DNA of 64,000 nucleotides from Oscillospiraceae bacterium HV4-5-C5C (GCA_012034405.1 JAAVLZ010000008.1:62001-126000); one strand, 5' to 3'; shown: positions 17,983-25,448, numbered from the stretch's first letter. The notes: generated by a model not told the origin, from the letters alone. Numbers and translations are program-made.

Positions 17983-19818
17983 TCAAATCACGGTTAACCA
18001 GGTCCGGACCTCCGCCAACTCTGGCTTGAGATCCCGTTCTTCTGTCAAATCCAGCCGGGGCTGTCCATCTATGTCCAGGTGCACCCGTCTGATTCCGCTG
18101 CTGCGCGGGGCTTCAAGGCCTGCGTGCGCGTGATAGCTGTTCCAGATCAGACCATCCTGATCGGTCATAAAGGCATTATGTCCGGGGCCATATTCACCAG
18201 GGACGGACAATGAGCTTAACAGCGGATAATTATTCTTCCGCCAGCAGGCAGGATTCAATAAATCCGCATCCGGAGACGCAGTCAGCATGCCCACCGTATA
18301 GCTGCTGTCAATGAGCGCGCCTGAATAAACCAGACAGAGCTGGTCGTGGCGCTTTAGCATATACGGTCCTTCTACAACAAAAGCATGATTGTTCTCCCAG
18401 GCATATTCTGGCAAGGTCAATAAGACCGGTTCGCTGCATAGCTGCCAGGGGCGCTCAGGATCAATCTGAGCAATATATAGCCAGGCGCCTGTATCAACCG
18501 GCAGGAATTGACGCTGACTCCAGACTGCATACCAGGTCGCCTGAGTTTCAAAAACCGTCAGATCCAGGGTAATGCCGCTAGTGCCAGCCTGGCTTTTGAA
18601 AAGTGAATCGCCGTTTGCACGTCGGATGACCTGGGGCTCCAGCCAATCCCCCCGCACACAGGGATCTCCACCGCGCCGTAGTCTGGTTACCCAGCACTGT
18701 TCCTGCGCGAAGCCCTCAGGCGTGCCGCCGTGGAAAAGCATGAGTTGTCCGTTGATGACATGAAATTCAGGCGCCCATAGCAAGTCTTTTAGGAAGGGAT
18801 ATTGGTGAATGTTCAGGATTTCGTATTCTGTTGCCTCCGCCAGTCCCGTCAGCAAGGCTGCGCGACGGATAGAAAAGGAATGGTTCTGATCAGCGTCATT
18901 CGTTGCGATAAAGTAATATTGCCCCTTCCAGTAAGTCAGACAGGGATCAGCCCGCCACTGAGCAAACGGAAAACTAAAATGCGGCTGCCGCACCCTGCCG
19001 TTAATCTGGTACCGGCCAGGCTTTTCCCATCTGACTCCGGACAAATCCCAATCAACAGGTTTGAGGCAGTCAGTCTGATCACTGTAGATCGCCCGGGCCT
19101 TGACCTGGTCTAAATCTGCCGGGCCGGCTGCGCAGACCTCAGGCACTACCGTATTGGCCGTATTCACCGGTACCTCAAGTTTGGCCTTAAGATAACGTCT
19201 GACCGGATCCGGCAGGTTCAGCGCGCTCCGGGCACTGATATCTGTCCGCCTGGTCAGCGCACAGGCAGCCCAATCCGGAAATCCTTTGGTTGGTTCTGCT
19301 GCGGTCAGTCTGGCCGGCTCACCTGTCACTCCGCCGTATAACCTGGACGTAAAATAGCGGCTATCCATATTGAACCAATATAGTTCACAGACTTTTTGTT
19401 CAGGATGATAGCGAACCCGCAGGTCGCGGATGTATTGTCCACCCTGCAGCAGCAGATCCGGCTGGCGCTGGTAGTGTACCAAATCCTTGGTCGTATACAG
19501 CAGAGCCCGGCCACGACTAAGTTCACTATCATCAGGCGCGCCGTCCGGGTGACACAGCAGCGCGGTCAGCGCATAGCCGCCCGGAATCTCAAACAGCCAG
19601 ACAGACCGCAGGCTCCTGGCCTGCAACTGTCCGTTTTCCAGCTGGTAGGCAGAAGCAAACAACACGCCGTAATCATGATTCAGCGGTTCAACCAGCCCTT
19701 GTTCATTCAGCCAGCCCAAATGAAGGCTGTAAGCCAGGCGACTGGCATAGAGCTCATCAGCCAGAGGGTAACGCGTATAGCAAAGCAATTGAGGATAATC
19801 AATTTCTGAAGTCATCAT
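17983..19818 (-). CDS. GH43 family protein with an extra N-terminal propeller-like domain
   Basis: A predicted beta-xylosidase/arabinofuranosidase of 611 residues. The C-terminal 330 residues contain the GH43 five-bladed propeller: the base Asp in WRADPCLTYWKGQYYF near residue 291, the WAPEFHV strand near 350, the acid Glu in VEGPYML near 482, and GPGHNAF near 548. The first 220 residues resemble a second, degenerate propeller (YGVLFASAYQLENG, LLYTTKDLVHY, IRDLRVRYHP) without recognisable catalytic residues. The start at 19818 is the ATG 9 bases after AGAGGTG; a GTG four codons upstream is less likely. It is the first enzyme gene of the xylan operon. Whether it cleaves xylose or arabinose is unknown. 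Confidence 0.87.
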   Translation of the reverse strand: MMTSEIDYPQLLCYTRYPLADELYASRLAYSLHLGWLNEQGLVEPLNHDYGVLFASAYQLENGQLQARSLRSVWLFEIPGGYALTALLCHPDGAPDDSELSRGRALLYTTKDLVHYQRQPDLLLQGGQYIRDLRVRYHPEQKVCELYWFNMDSRYFTSRLYGGVTGEPARLTAAEPTKGFPDWAACALTRRTDISARSALNLPDPVRRYLKAKLEVPVNTANTVVPEVCAAGPADLDQVKARAIYSDQTDCLKPVDWDLSGVRWEKPGRYQINGRVRQPHFSFPFAQWRADPCLTYWKGQYYFIATNDADQNHSFSIRRAALLTGLAEATEYEILNIHQYPFLKDLLWAPEFHVINGQLMLFHGGTPEGFAQEQCWVTRLRRGGDPCVRGDWLEPQVIRRANGDSLFKSQAGTSGITLDLTVFETQATWYAVWSQRQFLPVDTGAWLYIAQIDPERPWQLCSEPVLLTLPEYAWENNHAFVVEGPYMLKRHDQLCLVYSGALIDSSYTVGMLTASPDADLLNPACWRKNNYPLLSSLSVPGEYGPGHNAFMTDQDGLIWNSYHAHAGLEAPRSSGIRRVHLDIDGQPRLDLTEERDLKPELAEVRTWLTVI

Positions 19819-19926
19819 GATCGCTTTCACCTCTTGAGTTTACGTTCTGTTCCGGTTATTTGTTTGATTCAGCTTTGAAAGGGCATACTCAGGAAGGCTC
19901 GGGCGTTCTGGCGCCAAACCAGCCAG

Positions 19927-19995
19927 TCATGATAGCCAGGGACACGGAAGATCAAAAAGCCACCCGCTGCTGTCAAGATCACGTACCTCTGACAT
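19927..19995 (-). CDS. Possible 22-residue leader peptide
   Basis: A short open frame starting at ATG 19995 with a strong GGAGGTG six bases upstream. The peptide begins MSEVRDLDSSGW and ends CPWLS. It lies just after an extended -10 promoter and 108 bases before the GH43 start. The good ribosome binding site and position suggest a translated upstream ORF in the operon leader. There is no homology to lean on, and it may be accidental. Confidence 0.35.
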   Translation of the reverse strand: MSEVRDLDSSGWLFDLPCPWLS

Positions 19996-20009
19996 CGATC
20001 CACCTCCGG

Positions 20010-20024
20010 AGCTCTCGCAGAGCT
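20010..20024 (-). promoter_or_regulatory. Inverted repeat at the xylan operon start site, operator candidate
   Basis: AGCTCT-CGC-AGAGCT is a perfect 6-base inverted repeat with a 3-base centre. It overlaps the expected transcription start and the edge of the -10 element on the minus strand, directly before the GGAGGTG of the small leader ORF. The position suits a repressor operator or a 5' stabilising hairpin. Confidence 0.35.
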
Positions 20025-20031
20025 TATAGCA
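20023..20031 (-). promoter_or_regulatory. Extended -10 promoter of the xylan operon
   Basis: The minus strand reads TGCTATAAG: TATAAG at 20023-20028 with an upstream TGN. No clear -35 hexamer is present, as often with extended -10 promoters or activator-dependent ones. It lies about 205 bases before the GH43 start. Confidence 0.45.
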
Positions 20032-20134
20032 GAATACTAAAGCAGCGCCGGGCTTAAGGCTTTCTAATCATTGCGAATATTTGACTAAAGCTTGCGAACC
20101 CACTTCTCCAAAAGGCGCCAGCAGACGATTTGAC

Positions 20135-20165
20135 AAAAAAACGGCAGCAGGCTGACCTGCTACCG
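20135..20165 (-). terminator. Intrinsic terminator downstream of the cupin gene
   Basis: On the minus strand CGGTAGCAGG and CCTGCTGCCG form a 10-base stem (one G-U pair) around a TCAG loop, followed at once by seven T residues. It lies 65 bases after the cupin stop codon and separates that gene from the xylan operon promoter. Confidence 0.85.
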
Positions 20166-20229
20166 CTTTAGCATCTATTGTCCCTCCGGCTTTTGGCAAC
20201 GCAACCAAGGCGGAAGGAAGCTGTCCTGA

Positions 20230-20574
20230 TCAGACAAAATCCTCGCGCATGGGATTAAAGATATCCAGCAATACACCGGCCTCCAGGCAGACACAACCAT
20301 GCTCCACCCCGTTTTCCTTTAGCAGTGTATCCCCGGCAGTTACCTCATGCGTAACCCCGTCAATCGTAAAGCGAAACCGTCCGCTGACCACATAAGTGAT
20401 CTGGGTATGCGGATGTGAATGTAATTTACCGACCGCACCGGTCTCAAACTGATTCTCCACGCACATTAACTGGTCATTATAGGCCAGGACCTGACGTCTG
20501 ACACCCTGATCCGCCTGAACCGGCGGCACATCCTGATGGTATACCCAGCGCTGATGCTTTTCTGTTTTTTTCAT
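20230..20574 (-). CDS. Small cupin domain protein
   Basis: A single-domain cupin of 114 residues. Motif 1 is HSHPHTQITYVVSGRFRF (near residues 57-74) with the usual two His and a Glu-like position, and motif 2 is GDTLLKENGVEHGC (near 82-95). Such proteins bind a metal and may be sugar isomerases or sensors; many are linked to pectin or uronate catabolism (KdgF-like), which is only a possibility here. It is transcribed alone, with its own terminator downstream and the pyrimidine operon diverging upstream. The N-terminus MKKTEKHQRWVYHQDVP contains no signal peptide. Confidence 0.85.
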   Translation of the reverse strand: MKKTEKHQRWVYHQDVPPVQADQGVRRQVLAYNDQLMCVENQFETGAVGKLHSHPHTQITYVVSGRFRFTIDGVTHEVTAGDTLLKENGVEHGCVCLEAGVLLDIFNPMREDFV

Positions 20575-20634
20575 GAGTCTGCTCCAATCTCTTTTGCCGC
20601 TGTCCGCGGCTGTTCAGCTGTCATTATCCTTCAA

Positions 20635-20679
20635 GCCTGCCCCTGACTCAAGTCAGCTTCAGTTGAGTCGGGGGCAGGC
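20635..20679. repeat. 17-base inverted repeat hairpin
   Basis: GCCTGCCCCTGACTCAA (20635-20651) and TTGAGTCGGGGGCAGGC (20663-20679) pair over 17 positions with one mismatch (a G-U pair in plus-strand RNA), around an 11-base loop. No T-tract follows on either strand. It lies about 60 bases upstream of the cupin start codon. Confidence 0.8.
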
Positions 20680-20842
20680 TGATTGCCAGCCAGCCCAAAG
20701 GAAAGAGCAAAACCGCGTCAGCTTAAAGCGATCCGCTCGCGTTTCTGGTCGCTGTTGCAAGTTTTATCTTCCTTTCTTTCATATTTTATGGATGTTTTAT
20801 GACTTTTTTTGCCGGCTCCCGCTGTAATCCGGGCACCTGGCG

Positions 20843-20856
20843 TAGGCTATAGCCTA
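20843..20856. promoter_or_regulatory. 14-base perfect palindrome, operator candidate
   Basis: TAGGCTATAGCCTA reads the same on both strands. It lies in the region between the cupin gene and the pyrimidine operon, about 145 bases upstream of the operon promoter. The size and symmetry suit a dimeric regulator, but no regulator can be assigned. Confidence 0.35.
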
Positions 20857-20913
20857 TAGGTCAGAGCACATATATGTTTTTGCAGCACAGTTCAGGATCA
20901 TTACGATCCGTCT

Positions 20914-20956
20914 CAATTGATCATTCGCCTTATCATAGCAGTGATCAGGTCAATTG
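20914..20956. promoter_or_regulatory. Paired palindromic half sites upstream of the pyrimidine promoter
   Basis: CAATTGATCA at 20914-20923 is mirrored by TGATCA at 20942-20947 and CAATTG at 20951-20956. The same two palindromic words occur in opposite order about 30 bases apart, 45-85 bases upstream of the -35 element. This suits an activator such as PucR, by inference only. Confidence 0.3.
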
Positions 20957-20999
20957 TATAAATATTATGCACAGATTTATATTAACATATTAGTTTATG

Positions 21000-21028
21000 T
21001 TGACAAGAATGCAGCCAGTGATTTTAAT
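21000..21028 (+). promoter_or_regulatory. Sigma-A promoter of the pyrimidine operon
   Basis: A perfect TTGACA (21000-21005), a 17-base spacer and TTTAAT (21023-21028, five of six consensus) make a strong housekeeping promoter. Transcription would begin near 21035, giving a leader of about 165 bases before the ATPase gene. Confidence 0.75.
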
Positions 21029-21199
21029 AGACTCAGAGTTTGAAAACAGTTTTTCCCCAGGGTCCTAATCAAATAACGCTTATGCCGCAGATGTCCCGTT
21101 TGCAAGTTTAATCATTACTTTATTCATTTGCGAGCAACAAAGCATAAGCCAGAGACAGGCCTGAAGGAGAAGCTGTGGCACAGACGCAGGGGGGCCAAC

Positions 21200-22078
21200 A
21201 TGATATACACAGTAGGACGCTTAAAAAGAACAGCTGGAGCTTTGGCCAGCGGTACTGCCGCTGATCTTAATCAAAATGAACCATCATCTGAACCGACTCC
21301 GACTGAGCAAACAGTTCAAAGCGGCATCAGCTTAAGCGGTGTCAGTAAATCATATCCAGTCAATGGTGAAATGATTCCGGTTTTAAAAAATATCAATCTT
21401 GATATTCAGCAAGGCGAATTTATTTCACTGGTAGGACCTTCCGGCTGCGGTAAGACAACGACCTTGCGAATCATAGCCGACCTCATCTCTCCCAGCAGTG
21501 GTACGGTGCTGATCGGTGGCCAGACGCCGCGCCAGGCCAGACTGCAGCGCCGCTACGGTATGGTTTTTCAGAGCGCTGTCCTGTATGACTGGCGTACAGT
21601 TATCAAAAATGTAATGCTGCCGCTGGAAATCATGAAGCTGCCCAGGCAAGAACAGCTGCAGCGAGCCGAAGCCATGCTGGATATGGTGGGACTGAAGGAT
21701 TATGCTACGCATTACCCCGGTCAGTTGAGCGGTGGTATGCAGCAGCGGGTAGGTATAGCCCGGGCGCTGGCGCTGAAGCCTGATATTTTGTTAATGGATG
21801 AACCCTTTTCCGCTCTGGATGAGTTTACCCGGGAAAAACTGCATGAGGACCTGCTGCAGATCTGGCAGAAGACTCATAAGACTATTGTCTTTGTTACCCA
21901 CAATATTGCTGAGGCGGTTTACCTGTCCGACCGGGTCTGCGTCATGTCGCCGCATCCGGGTCGTATCAGTAACATCATCGAGATCGGTCTGCCCCGGCCT
22001 CGTAATCCACAGGCTAAGACCTCCGCGACCTTTTCAGCTTATGTCAATCTGGTCCGCAGCAGCTTTGAGGGGGTCTGA
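21200..22078 (+). CDS. ABC transporter ATP-binding protein, NitT/TauT type
   Basis: Energising subunit of the importer, 292 residues from the ATG at 21200, which follows a GGGGG-rich ribosome binding site; the frame opens further upstream but without a good start. Walker A is GPSGCGKTT, the signature is LSGGMQQRVGIARAL, Walker B is ILLMDEPFSALDE, and the switch His is in VFVTHNIAEAVYLSDR. The family (SsuB/TauB/ThiZ-like) moves sulfonates, nitrate or pyrimidine precursors. The first 42 residues form an unusual Thr/Glu/Pro-containing extension before the normal ATPase start. The following catabolic genes make a pyrimidine base or ureide the likely cargo. Confidence 0.93.
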   Translation: MIYTVGRLKRTAGALASGTAADLNQNEPSSEPTPTEQTVQSGISLSGVSKSYPVNGEMIPVLKNINLDIQQGEFISLVGPSGCGKTTTLRIIADLISPSSGTVLIGGQTPRQARLQRRYGMVFQSAVLYDWRTVIKNVMLPLEIMKLPRQEQLQRAEAMLDMVGLKDYATHYPGQLSGGMQQRVGIARALALKPDILLMDEPFSALDEFTREKLHEDLLQIWQKTHKTIVFVTHNIAEAVYLSDRVCVMSPHPGRISNIIEIGLPRPRNPQAKTSATFSAYVNLVRSSFEGV

Positions 22079-22128
22079 CCCTGGTTTTCGCTTTACGGTT
22101 CAGGGTCTTATCACAGGGGGAATGACGG

Positions 22129-22989
22129 ATGAAAAAACAATTGAAATCCCAATACCAGGCAAAGCCTGGCATTAAGTCACTGAAGCAGTCCAAATGGCCG
22201 GTCACCTTGGTCTGGGTCGCAGGTTTGATCCTCATCTGGGAACTGGCGGCAATTGAAGTCGCTCAGACAAAACGCACACCGCAAAACATCCTGCCGCATC
22301 TGTACCAGATTCTCGCCGCAGCCTTCAGCGGAAAAAAAGTCACAAACAATCTGACCGCTACCCAGGTCGTGCTGATTAACGCTGCCTCAACCCTGCTCCG
22401 GGCCGGTGAGGGCTTTATTATGGGGGTGGCGTTCGGTTATCTGCTGGCCTTGTTAATGAGTTTATCTAAAATAGCAGAAAAGATCGCCTTCCCTTACCTG
22501 ATGCTCATTCAGATGATACCGATCCTGGGCATGGCGCCGATTGTCCTCTCCATAACCGGTGATATCAACCGGAGCCGCATTGTCATTGCGGCCATCCTGA
22601 CCTTTTATCCAATTGCCGCCAATTGCCTGGCAGGCTTTAAAGCCGTTGAACCCCAGAAGCATGAGTTGATGTATTCATATGGAGCGAACAAGTTTCAGCT
22701 TTATACCAAAACCATGATCCCGGCAACCTGGCCCTACTTTTTTACGGGATTAAAAATATCCGCACCCCTGGCGATCACCGCTTCTATATTAGTGGATACC
22801 CTGCAGGGCGGCGGCGGTCTGGGCAGCATGCTGTCGCAGTCGTTGAAGCACGCCATGTCCATTTATGTTTTCTGGCTTATTATTTTCTTCATTGCTTTTA
22901 TCGGGATGTTCAGTTTCTACCTGATGGGGGTTCTGGAAGCCGTGCTCTGCCCCTACCGCAAATGGGAAAAAGGAGGAAATGAAGCATGA
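22129..22989 (+). CDS. ABC transporter permease, NitT/TauT type
   Basis: Membrane subunit of 286 residues with about six helices. The EAA-like loop around KAVEPQKHELMYSYGANKFQLY (bases about 22640-22707) and the helix-rich QMIPILGMAPIVLS segment are typical of SsuC/TauC/ThiX permeases. It begins 50 bases after the ATPase and overlaps the next permease by the four bases ATGA, showing translational coupling. Together with the following gene it suggests a heterodimeric permease, whereas many relatives of this family have a single permease gene. Confidence 0.92.
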   Translation: MKKQLKSQYQAKPGIKSLKQSKWPVTLVWVAGLILIWELAAIEVAQTKRTPQNILPHLYQILAAAFSGKKVTNNLTATQVVLINAASTLLRAGEGFIMGVAFGYLLALLMSLSKIAEKIAFPYLMLIQMIPILGMAPIVLSITGDINRSRIVIAAILTFYPIAANCLAGFKAVEPQKHELMYSYGANKFQLYTKTMIPATWPYFFTGLKISAPLAITASILVDTLQGGGGLGSMLSQSLKHAMSIYVFWLIIFFIAFIGMFSFYLMGVLEAVLCPYRKWEKGGNEA

Positions 22990-24068
22990 ACAAATACCGC
23001 TTGGAATCCGCTTCCGCCGCGGGTCTGGAAACCTGCTTTGACGCAAAACAGCCGGTACAGGCCAGATTGGCGGTGGCCCCGGAGTCCCCGTCAGTAAAGG
23101 CCATGGAGAATAAAAACCCGGCCTCCGAGTCCCTGACGATGTTAAATAAGCCGGCGCCGGCAGAACAGCTGCTATCAGCTCAGCCGCCGCTGGCAGCGGC
23201 CAGGCCGGCTGAGCCAGCAGCAAGCAGGCCTGAATCACGGTCCGGCGCAGCGGCGGCGCAATTCAAGCTGAAAGCGCCGTCAGATTGGTGGGTAAAGGCC
23301 AGTACGTTTGTTTATCCGCTGCTTTTCGGGATATTGATTTATGTTTTGTGGCAAAGCGGCCTGCTGCATAAGATGCTGGGAACCGATGACTTCACCCTGC
23401 CCGCACCATCCCGGATTGTCCGGATTATGCAAGATAACAGCGGGAAAATCTGGGCTAACGTCATAACTACGCTGCAAGCAGCTCTGAGCGGTCTTTTATT
23501 TGGCTCTTTGCTGGGTTTTCTCACCGCCTTTCTGGCCATGCGCTTTCCGCGTTGGGGCAGCGGCGGTCTGACCCTGGTCTCAGCATTTAATGCCATCCCC
23601 ATCATTGCCCTGGCCCCGGTGATTACCAACTGGACCAAGGATGTCAGTTCAGACGCTGCCACCCGCAGTATGGTTGCCAAAATTCTGGTTGTGACGCTGG
23701 TTTGTATGGCATCCATGAGCGTCAACGCTTACCGTGGCCTGACCGAGCTGAAACCCTTTTCCCTGGACCTCATGCATTCATACGGATCAGGCCGCGGGGT
23801 GGAATTTATCAAGCTCCGGCTGCCCAACTGTGTCCCATATATATTTATTGCCTTAAAGGTTGGCGTGCCGACCAGTGTCATCAGTGCCATGATCGCGGAG
23901 TACTTTGCGGAATTCATCACCGGAGTTGGCCGTCAGATCAGGGAAAACATTGTCCTGGCACAGTATCCCACCGCCTGGGCTTACATTATGACCGCCTGCC
24001 TGATGGGTATTGTCCTCTATGCCATTTTAATCAGCGTGGAAACGGTGGCACTACGCCACCGCCGCTGA
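22986..24068 (+). CDS. ABC transporter permease with long Ala/Pro-rich N-terminal extension
   Basis: Second permease of the pyrimidine importer, 360 residues. The permease core begins near residue 98 (SDWWVKASTFVYPLLFG) and contains the family loop around GLTELKPFSLDLMHSYGSG. The preceding 97 residues are low-complexity and rich in Ala, Pro, Glu and Ser, with no membrane segment, and would lie in the cytoplasm. Homologues usually start within about 20 residues of the first helix. AGGAGG is present 6 bases before the ATG. The start is inside the previous gene (4-base overlap). An internal start at residue 40 (ATGGAG) would still leave most of the extension. Confidence 0.9.
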   Translation: MNKYRLESASAAGLETCFDAKQPVQARLAVAPESPSVKAMENKNPASESLTMLNKPAPAEQLLSAQPPLAAARPAEPAASRPESRSGAAAAQFKLKAPSDWWVKASTFVYPLLFGILIYVLWQSGLLHKMLGTDDFTLPAPSRIVRIMQDNSGKIWANVITTLQAALSGLLFGSLLGFLTAFLAMRFPRWGSGGLTLVSAFNAIPIIALAPVITNWTKDVSSDAATRSMVAKILVVTLVCMASMSVNAYRGLTELKPFSLDLMHSYGSGRGVEFIKLRLPNCVPYIFIALKVGVPTSVISAMIAEYFAEFITGVGRQIRENIVLAQYPTAWAYIMTACLMGIVLYAILISVETVALRHRR

Positions 24069-24206
24069 GAGCCGGTCAGGCTGGACAGCCGGGGGGCGTT
24101 CAGCAGTTGTAATCAGCCGGTGATACAGAATTTTCCTGGCTCCGCTGCGCTGCGGTTGTGGCTGGTGAAAAGATAAACAGGAACCAAAAACAAGGGGGAA
24201 AAGCAC

Positions 24207-25448
24207 ATGAAAGGAAGCAAACTAAGAAAGCACCTGTACCAAGGCCTGTCTCTGGGACTGGCAGCACTCCTGTTAGCCGGATGTTCATCCGGCTCCAGCA
24301 GTCAGACTGAAGCCACAACCAAGGCTGCCACAGAAGCTGCCTCGACCGCCGGCGCCACCGCTGCCGAAACCACTGCCGCGGAAACCACCGCTGCCGGAAC
24401 CACGGCCGCGGAAACCGCCACCGCCGCAGACGACAGCAGCGGACCATACTTTTCAGCTTCAGCTACCGCAGAAGAAGTCCTGACCAAAGCCGCCGGTGAA
24501 GGCAAAGTCGGCAACTGGGGCCTGGGCAATGAGTATGAAGTAGAAGCGCTGCTGAGCAAGTACAATCTGCCGACCGACTATCTGAGCCAGGCTTTTGATA
24601 TGGACGGCTTTGACGATGATTCCATTTTACTGGCTTCGGCTATGACCTACAACGAACTGGGCCTGGTTAAAAATTCCTATGATGGCGGCTACGGCTACGG
24701 TGATACGGTGGCTACGATTGATATGAATGATCAGGGTGTAGCCATGCTGGAGGATAACCTCTTCACCACCAAAACCTTTGCGGAAGAGAATCCCAATACT
24801 GTAAAAGCCTTTATCTACGCCTCGCTCAAAGGCTGGCAGGATGCCTGCGCGGATCCGGAAGCCGCCGCTCAGATCGTTTTTGAAGCCGGCTCCTCCGTTT
24901 CAGCTGATCACCAGAGCTATATGGCAGCTGAGGTCAAAAAGCTGGTAGAAACCGACACTCAAGGTAATGCGGTCAGCGATTATGGCCAAATGGAAGAAAG
25001 CGCTATGCAGCAGACCCTGGATCTGGCCAAACAGTACATCCAGCTGGAAGACTCCGTGGCCTCTGAAAAACTCAGCAGCATGACGCTGGATGATATCCGC
25101 GATACCAGCTACTGGGACGCAGCCAATTTATCAGCTGACTCCGATTTGGGGACACCTGAAAAAACGGACGTATCTATTCAGTTAAAATGGCTGCCTCAGG
25201 CTCAATTTATGGGTTACTACGTTGCTCAAGCCAAAGGTTATTACGATGAAGCAGGCTTGAACGTTACCATCATCCCCGGCGGCGGTGATATTGGGGAAAC
25301 CACTGCAGTATATAACGGCACAGTCGACTTTGGCGTCACCTGGGTATCTAACCTGATCGCAGCCAATGCCGGCGGTATGAATCTCCTGGAGGTAGCTCAG
25401 ATCTATCAGCGGTCCGGCCTGGTACTGGTTTACAAACTGAATCAGTAA
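24207..25448 (+). CDS. NMT1/ThiY-like ABC substrate-binding lipoprotein with swapped domain order
   Basis: Membrane-anchored binding protein of the pyrimidine importer, 413 residues. The signal peptide ends at a lipobox (LLAGC, Cys26), followed by a linker with tandem AAETT repeats. The homology blocks are in unusual order. The block that follows the first hinge in normal NMT1/THI5-like proteins (KVGNWGLGNEYEVEALL, then SAMTYNELG, MNDQGVAMLED, ASLKGWQDA) begins near residue 100. The block that normally comes first (QLKWLPQAQFMGYYVAQAKG, then GTVDFGVTW and AQIYQRSGL) is at residues 325-407. Both halves are complete and in frame, as in a circular permutation. AAGGGGG precedes the ATG. Family knowledge places the ligand as a pyrimidine-like compound. 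Confidence 0.88.
   Translation: MKGSKLRKHLYQGLSLGLAALLLAGCSSGSSSQTEATTKAATEAASTAGATAAETTAAETTAAGTTAAETATAADDSSGPYFSASATAEEVLTKAAGEGKVGNWGLGNEYEVEALLSKYNLPTDYLSQAFDMDGFDDDSILLASAMTYNELGLVKNSYDGGYGYGDTVATIDMNDQGVAMLEDNLFTTKTFAEENPNTVKAFIYASLKGWQDACADPEAAAQIVFEAGSSVSADHQSYMAAEVKKLVETDTQGNAVSDYGQMEESAMQQTLDLAKQYIQLEDSVASEKLSSMTLDDIRDTSYWDAANLSADSDLGTPEKTDVSIQLKWLPQAQFMGYYVAQAKGYYDEAGLNVTIIPGGGDIGETTAVYNGTVDFGVTWVSNLIAANAGGMNLLEVAQIYQRSGLVLVYKLNQ
24360..24419 (+). repeat. Four 15-base tandem repeats in the lipoprotein linker
   Basis: Units at 24360-24374, 24375-24389, 24390-24404 and 24405-24419 encode AAETT, AAETT, AAGTT, AAETA. They extend the spacer between the lipid anchor and the binding domain. 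The high GC and strict period also generate long but meaningless open frames on the opposite strand. Confidence 0.85.

Larger units (their letters stand above)
20575..21199. other. Long intergenic regulatory region between cupin gene and pyrimidine operon
   Basis: This 625-base region separates two divergent genes and has no convincing coding frame. It holds a 17-base inverted repeat (20635-20679), a 14-base palindrome (20843-20856), a palindrome pair (20914-20956), a strong sigma-A promoter (21000-21028) and a leader of about 165 bases with a possible long-range stem (21078-21149). Confidence 0.7.

Noticed and set aside
20573-20827. 84-codon plus-strand frame next to the cupin gene
   Set aside because: It is low-complexity, runs through the 17-base inverted repeat and has no ribosome binding site or recognisable family.
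21036-21199. Riboswitch in the pyrimidine operon leader
   Set aside because: The only long-range pairing is an 8-base stem; nothing matches a known riboswitch core that I can identify.
24100-24565. Arg/Trp-rich and Ala/Val-rich minus-strand frames
   Set aside because: They are antisense to the Ala/Thr/Glu repeat linker of the lipoprotein; their repeats come from the 15-base units and they have no ribosome binding site.
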